A stretch of 64,000 bases of DNA from Deltaproteobacteria bacterium (GTDB taxonomy: Bacteria; Myxococcota; Kuafuiibacteriia; Kuafuiibacteriales; Kuafuiibacteriaceae): positions 2,232,001 through 2,296,000 of the forward strand of contig JADJBV010000002.1 of the NCBI GenBank assembly GCA_016703535.1. The letters are read 5' to 3'. Shown here one piece after another: positions 60,441 to 64,000 of the stretch; position 1 is the stretch's first letter, and each line of letters starts with the position of its first letter. The position numbers were made by a program, and so were the translations under genes. The notes under the pieces are model-generated. The model ran no database searches and had not been told where the DNA came from. It was given only the letters and a program-made list of their open reading frames with translations.

Positions 60441-63400
60441 CGGCTCTCCGGCCCCCGACGGCGGCTGAAGAATCCTTGGTAACGTTCGCTCAAGATCGCC
60501 CGGGCTTGCTCCAGCTCTGGGGGATCGAGGCGCACCGAAAACAACTCGTGTCGGGACGGACGCACCCTCCGCAAGGTGCGCTCTTGTTCGCCGGGTTGGC
60601 CTTGGGCTCGGTGCAGATCCGCGATGGCCCCGAAGTCCAGGCGATAGGCGTGGGGTTGAGCATAGAGGGCCGCGATCAAGCGCGAAAGTTCGGCCTCCGC
60701 TTCGGCCGGGCCGATCGGCAAAAAGCTCACGGTGTGCAGGCCATCGGCGAAGGCCAGGTAGGTCCGATGTTCCACGCCGACGGACCGGCCCAAGATCGCC
60801 AACACCAGCTGATCCAAATATCCCCGGAGTTCGGCCGGGTGGTAGGCCGGCTGCCGATCGATGCTCTTCGGCAAAAACACGAACGACGCGCTCTGGTTGG
60901 GCAAGAGGGCCTCGCTGGTGCCTCGGAGCTGCAGGGGCCAAGGTCCTTCGGCGCTGGGGATCTGGAGCGCCAAGGCAGGCCCGGTTTCGGCCAAGACCTG
61001 GGGCTCCCGGGACGGCCCGAAGGCCAAGGGCGTGAGCACCTGCGGTTTGCCGCCCAAGGCCTTGAGGAACTGCTTTTGCCAGCCCCGCAAGATCTCCAGG
61101 TGGCGGCGGGCCTCGGCGTCCAGGAACACCCCGGTCGGCGCCGAACCCAAAAGCTCCAGCCTCAGCAGCCGCTCGGCGTGCACCTCTTCGATGGGCCGCC
61201 CGGTCTTGAGGGCCAACAGGAAAGACTCCCGCAAAAGTATGGTCCGGGCCGGCTCGATGGTGGTGAAGTGTTCGTCGCTGCGCGCGTACGGATCCGGATC
61301 TTGATCGGCGTCCGGGAGGTCCAACACAAAACGGGCCCAACCCGCCGACGGGTCCTCCAAAAAGCGGCGAATCGCGGCCAGGTGGAGTTGACCCGCTTCG
61401 GCCCGTTTGGGCCGCGGCACCGGGTGGAGGGCGAGGCGCTCGAGGAGTTGGGTCCGGGTGTCGGGGGGCCACGCGTCCAGTTCATCCCGGGTCGGCAGGC
61501 GGGCCTCGCCAAGGTGGGCCTTGAGGGCGTCCCGGAGCTGACGCATCTGCTGTTCCCGCTGGGCCCCTGGGGGTGCGTAAGGTTGGGGATCTTCGGCCCA
61601 CCTTCGGGGCGGATGTTCGATGGTGATCGACGCTGGCTTGATCCCGTAGTCGCTCTCCAACAGGTACTGGAGCTCGAGCAACACCGAGGACGGCCCCAGC
61701 GGATCTTGGGTCTTGTCGTCCCGGGCCACGTACGACAGGCGCACCGCGTCTTGGGTCGCCAGCAACCGCCCCAAAAACCAATATTGATCCCGCTCTTTTT
61801 TGCTGACGTCCCCCGGCCGCCGTTCGTCGGCCAAGAGGTCCAGCTGGCTCCGCTGTTCACCCGAAGGAAAACGCCCTTCGCCGAGGCCCGGGATGAACAC
61901 CACCCGAAACGGCAGCTCGTGCAGCGCCGAAAGGGGCCCGATCACCACGCCGTCGGCCAACGGTTGACCGGTGTTTTGAGTCAAGGTCTGCAGGCGTGAG
62001 CGCCAAAGTTCGGCGGCGATCCCAAAGCCGACCACCGGCCCTTCCCCTTCGGGCAACAACGAGTCGAGGGCCGACAAACAACGTTGGCGATCCCGCTCGT
62101 CGCCGTCTTCGAGGGGCACCAAATAGGTGGTCAAGAGGTGGCGCAACAAGGTGATCCAGTCCGAGAGGGGCCGTGATCCCTGGGCCAAAAACCGGGCGTC
62201 GGCCAACAGTGAACGCACCAAGGTGACCAAGCTGGCGGCGCTCTCCAGCCGATCGAAGCTGATGGGCAACGGCAGGTACCGGGCCGCACCTTGACCCACG
62301 GGGGGCGCCTCGTCGTCTTGCCCCATAAACACGCCCAAAACGATGCGCCACAGGCCCTGATCCCAGTTGTAGAGATCTTTTTCGATATAGGTGTGTTCGT
62401 GATCGTGGTGGTCGGCGCCATGCAACAAGGAGAGGGCCTCACACCACTCCACCCACTCTTTGGCGTTGGCCTCCGGGAAGCGGGCCAACACCAAGGGGTG
62501 GGTCAACAAACGCAAGAGATCTTGCCGCGTGAAACGGGAGTGGGGCAGGGCCAACAACAGCTCCAGGGCCTCGACCACCCGGCTGGTGGCCGGCAAAGGC
62601 ACGTCCAGGTGGTGGTGGGGGAGCTGGTGGGACTCGGCGAAGGCGGCGTTGAGTTGGGCCCGGTAACTGGCCTCGTCCCGGCGGGGCAACACCACCGCGA
62701 TCTCGTGAAACCGCAGGTCGGGCCGGGCCTCGAGCAAGGCCCAGATCTGTTCGGCGATGATCTCGGCCTCCCGGCGCACCCCTGGGCAGGCGTGGATCTG
62801 CAGGCTGTCATCGGGCGCCGGCGGATCACTTTGCCGTTCTTTCGCAGGCGCCCGCTGGAGGACGTCGCGTTGCAGCCGGTACAACACGGTCCCCGGCGCG
62901 GCCCAAGGTTCGTCGAAGTGGGCGTCGAAGTCGCAGTCCGTCAGGTCGTCGTAGAGCCGGATCGACTCTCGCCCCGGCCGCCCCCAAAGACGGAGCGCCG
63001 GCGGATCGGCCTGGCTGCTCAGAGGTTCTTGGGCATCCAAGGCTTGGGCCCGGGGCCGCAACGGCAACTCCAAGGGGCGCAGCTGGGCCAGCCGCCCGGG
63101 GGCGACGTCCTCCCAAAACTCCAGGCAGGGGTTGAGGGCGTAGATCTCCAGCTCGGTGGCTTGCCCCAGGCGCAAGAAGACCTGCTTCAAGGTCGGTGAC
63201 CCCACGGCGACCTGAAAGAGGTGCACCCGAGGCGGGAGCCGGAGGGCACCGTCGAAGGCGTCGGCCAAGGTTTTGGCGTCGGGCCCGGCGCGGCGCAACA
63301 CCTCTCGGTAGAGGGCCGCTTCGAAGGCCTCGATCGAGGATCCGGTCGCGAACTTGCCGTGGGTCCAACCCGCCAACAGATCGGCCCGGGCCAAGACGTA

Positions 63401-63814
63401 TTCATCGTAGAGGCGCGACAACTCTCGGGCGAGCTGGGACCTCCGCAGATCCCGGGCCGGACCGTCGTGCCCCGCCACCTCCAGGTAGGCCCGCACCGGC
63501 CCCAAGGCGGGATCCGAAAGTGCGGTCGGGTCACTCAAGATCTCCAGCAACAACAGCTCGAAGCGGGACCCACCCAAGAGGTGGACCTCGGGGGCCACGT
63601 CGGCCAAGAAGTTGCGCAGGAAGACGAAGTTCAGGTTGGCCATCAGCCCGGTGGTGCGGGCCAGGCTCAACTTCAGGTGGGCCGCCAAAGCCTGGTGCGG
63701 GACGATCACCGTTCCGGCGACCAAGGGACCACGGACCCGCCGTTCTTCGGCCAACTGGGCGGCCAGGACCTCGATCAGCCGATCGGTCCGGTTGGAGTAG
63801 TGGAGGCGAATCAT
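60437..63814 (-). CDS. recC: RecC, exodeoxyribonuclease V gamma subunit
   Basis: 1125 residues from ATG. Scaffold subunit that senses Chi-like sites in E. coli. It begins MIRLHYSNRTDRLIEVLAAQL, with LVAGTVIVPHQALAAHLKLSLA, a helicase-like core (VVFIPGLGEGRFPSGEQRSQLDLLADERRPGDVSKKERDQYWF) and a late domain with LRRVRPSRHELFSVRLDPPELEQARAIL. First gene of the overlapping recC-recB-recD-rsmE operon. Confidence 0.93.
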   Translation of the reverse strand: MIRLHYSNRTDRLIEVLAAQLAEERRVRGPLVAGTVIVPHQALAAHLKLSLARTTGLMANLNFVFLRNFLADVAPEVHLLGGSRFELLLLEILSDPTALSDPALGPVRAYLEVAGHDGPARDLRRSQLARELSRLYDEYVLARADLLAGWTHGKFATGSSIEAFEAALYREVLRRAGPDAKTLADAFDGALRLPPRVHLFQVAVGSPTLKQVFLRLGQATELEIYALNPCLEFWEDVAPGRLAQLRPLELPLRPRAQALDAQEPLSSQADPPALRLWGRPGRESIRLYDDLTDCDFDAHFDEPWAAPGTVLYRLQRDVLQRAPAKERQSDPPAPDDSLQIHACPGVRREAEIIAEQIWALLEARPDLRFHEIAVVLPRRDEASYRAQLNAAFAESHQLPHHHLDVPLPATSRVVEALELLLALPHSRFTRQDLLRLLTHPLVLARFPEANAKEWVEWCEALSLLHGADHHDHEHTYIEKDLYNWDQGLWRIVLGVFMGQDDEAPPVGQGAARYLPLPISFDRLESAASLVTLVRSLLADARFLAQGSRPLSDWITLLRHLLTTYLVPLEDGDERDRQRCLSALDSLLPEGEGPVVGFGIAAELWRSRLQTLTQNTGQPLADGVVIGPLSALHELPFRVVFIPGLGEGRFPSGEQRSQLDLLADERRPGDVSKKERDQYWFLGRLLATQDAVRLSYVARDDKTQDPLGPSSVLLELQYLLESDYGIKPASITIEHPPRRWAEDPQPYAPPGAQREQQMRQLRDALKAHLGEARLPTRDELDAWPPDTRTQLLERLALHPVPRPKRAEAGQLHLAAIRRFLEDPSAGWARFVLDLPDADQDPDPYARSDEHFTTIEPARTILLRESFLLALKTGRPIEEVHAERLLRLELLGSAPTGVFLDAEARRHLEILRGWQKQFLKALGGKPQVLTPLAFGPSREPQVLAETGPALALQIPSAEGPWPLQLRGTSEALLPNQSASFVFLPKSIDRQPAYHPAELRGYLDQLVLAILGRSVGVEHRTYLAFADGLHTVSFLPIGPAEAEAELSRLIAALYAQPHAYRLDFGAIADLHRAQGQPGEQERTLRRVRPSRHELFSVRLDPPELEQARAILSERYQGFFSRRRGPESR

Positions 63815-63894
63815 GATCGGCCCGGCCCAGCCTATGCGACGCTCGGGCTTCCGGCGAGGCCGTTGCTGCGGATACCGTTCCTCTCGAGCTGCCG

Positions 63895-64000
63895 ATGGAT
63901 CACCCGAGTGCCTTGACCCTCTTCGTGTACGGGACCTTGATGCCAGGCCAGCGGGAGGCGGCGCGTTTGGGGCCGCTGCACCGCCAACGCCCGGCGTACA
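63895..64000 (+). CDS. Gamma-glutamylcyclotransferase-like protein, 3' end off window
   Basis: The first 35 codons from ATG (MDHPSALTLFVYGTLMPGQREAARLG) contain FVYGTLMPG, the substrate-binding loop of the AIG2/GGCT fold. No stop is reached before the edge. Members act on gamma-glutamyl peptides, releasing 5-oxoproline, but not all are proven enzymes. Divergent from recC with an 80-base gap. Confidence 0.7.
   Translation, partial: MDHPSALTLFVYGTLMPGQREAARLGPLHRQRPAY

Noticed and set aside
60441..61472. Upstream extension of recB
   Set aside because: It reads a shifted frame of recC and is Arg/Pro-rich; the ATG at 60440 gives the canonical MSHFFPRPP start.

Overview
This 64 kb window is high-G+C bacterial DNA with many GTG and TTG starts and dense operons whose genes overlap by 1-4 bases. 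The best fit is a Myxococcota-like deltaproteobacterial lineage. Two secreted proteins end in MYXO-CTERM-type tails. There are two Ser/Thr kinases of the myxobacterial HRDVSPxN type, many small lipoproteins, DUF4388 and TPR proteins, and SpoVR. No rRNA, tRNA, CRISPR array, transposase or phage gene is visible.

Layout. 1-6016 (minus) is an envelope/exopolysaccharide-type operon running off the left edge: an RsbRD-N-like protein, two uncharacterised proteins, a zinc-ribbon/TPR protein, a CpsD-like ATPase and a polysaccharide deacetylase of the exosortase-associated type with a frameshift. 6101-10452 (minus) encodes a very large HEAT-repeat plus glycine-rich membrane protein, split by a frameshift near 8940. 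10559-11197 is a SodC-fold lipoprotein without metal ligands. 11340-16825 (minus) is a compact Calvin-Benson-Bassham operon, cbbL-cbbS-cbbX-cbbZ-cbbF-cbbP, with a divergent LysR regulator cbbR at 16912. RuBisCO is red-type form I. CbbX is its activase, CbbZ removes 2-phosphoglycolate, and CbbF and CbbP regenerate ribulose-1,5-bisphosphate.

17997-27524 holds fliW-csrA, lysC, a TPR/transmembrane protein, a matrixin-like protease with a cysteine-rich tail, a secreted protein, a second MYXO-CTERM putative metallopeptidase and a membrane protein. 27487-36447 holds an RlmI-like methyltransferase, a fatty acid desaturase, a tiny Com-like zinc finger under a Fur-box-like promoter, a lipoprotein and the sbcD-sbcC nuclease genes with a DUF4920 lipoprotein. 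36620-37785 is an array of about eight 147-bp repeats. 37814-47335 contains a YD-repeat lipoprotein, spoVR, glgA, a lipoprotein, an OPT-family transporter, a metallophosphoesterase, a PhyH-like dioxygenase, a SUI1-like factor and a half-length asparaginase. 47348-52999 contains two large kinases (one a kinase-pseudokinase), a strong terminator behind a possible structured RNA, and an NlpC/P60 protein. 53128-63814 contains a lipoprotein and the operon recC-recB-recD-rsmE-VTT. A gamma-glutamylcyclotransferase-like gene starts at 63895 and leaves the window.

The main biological points are a complete carbon-fixation operon in an otherwise myxobacterium-like context, unusual repeats (the 147-bp array, a related dispersed copy near csrA, and hexanucleotide inverted repeats near 24.5 kb), and several modified versions of known folds.
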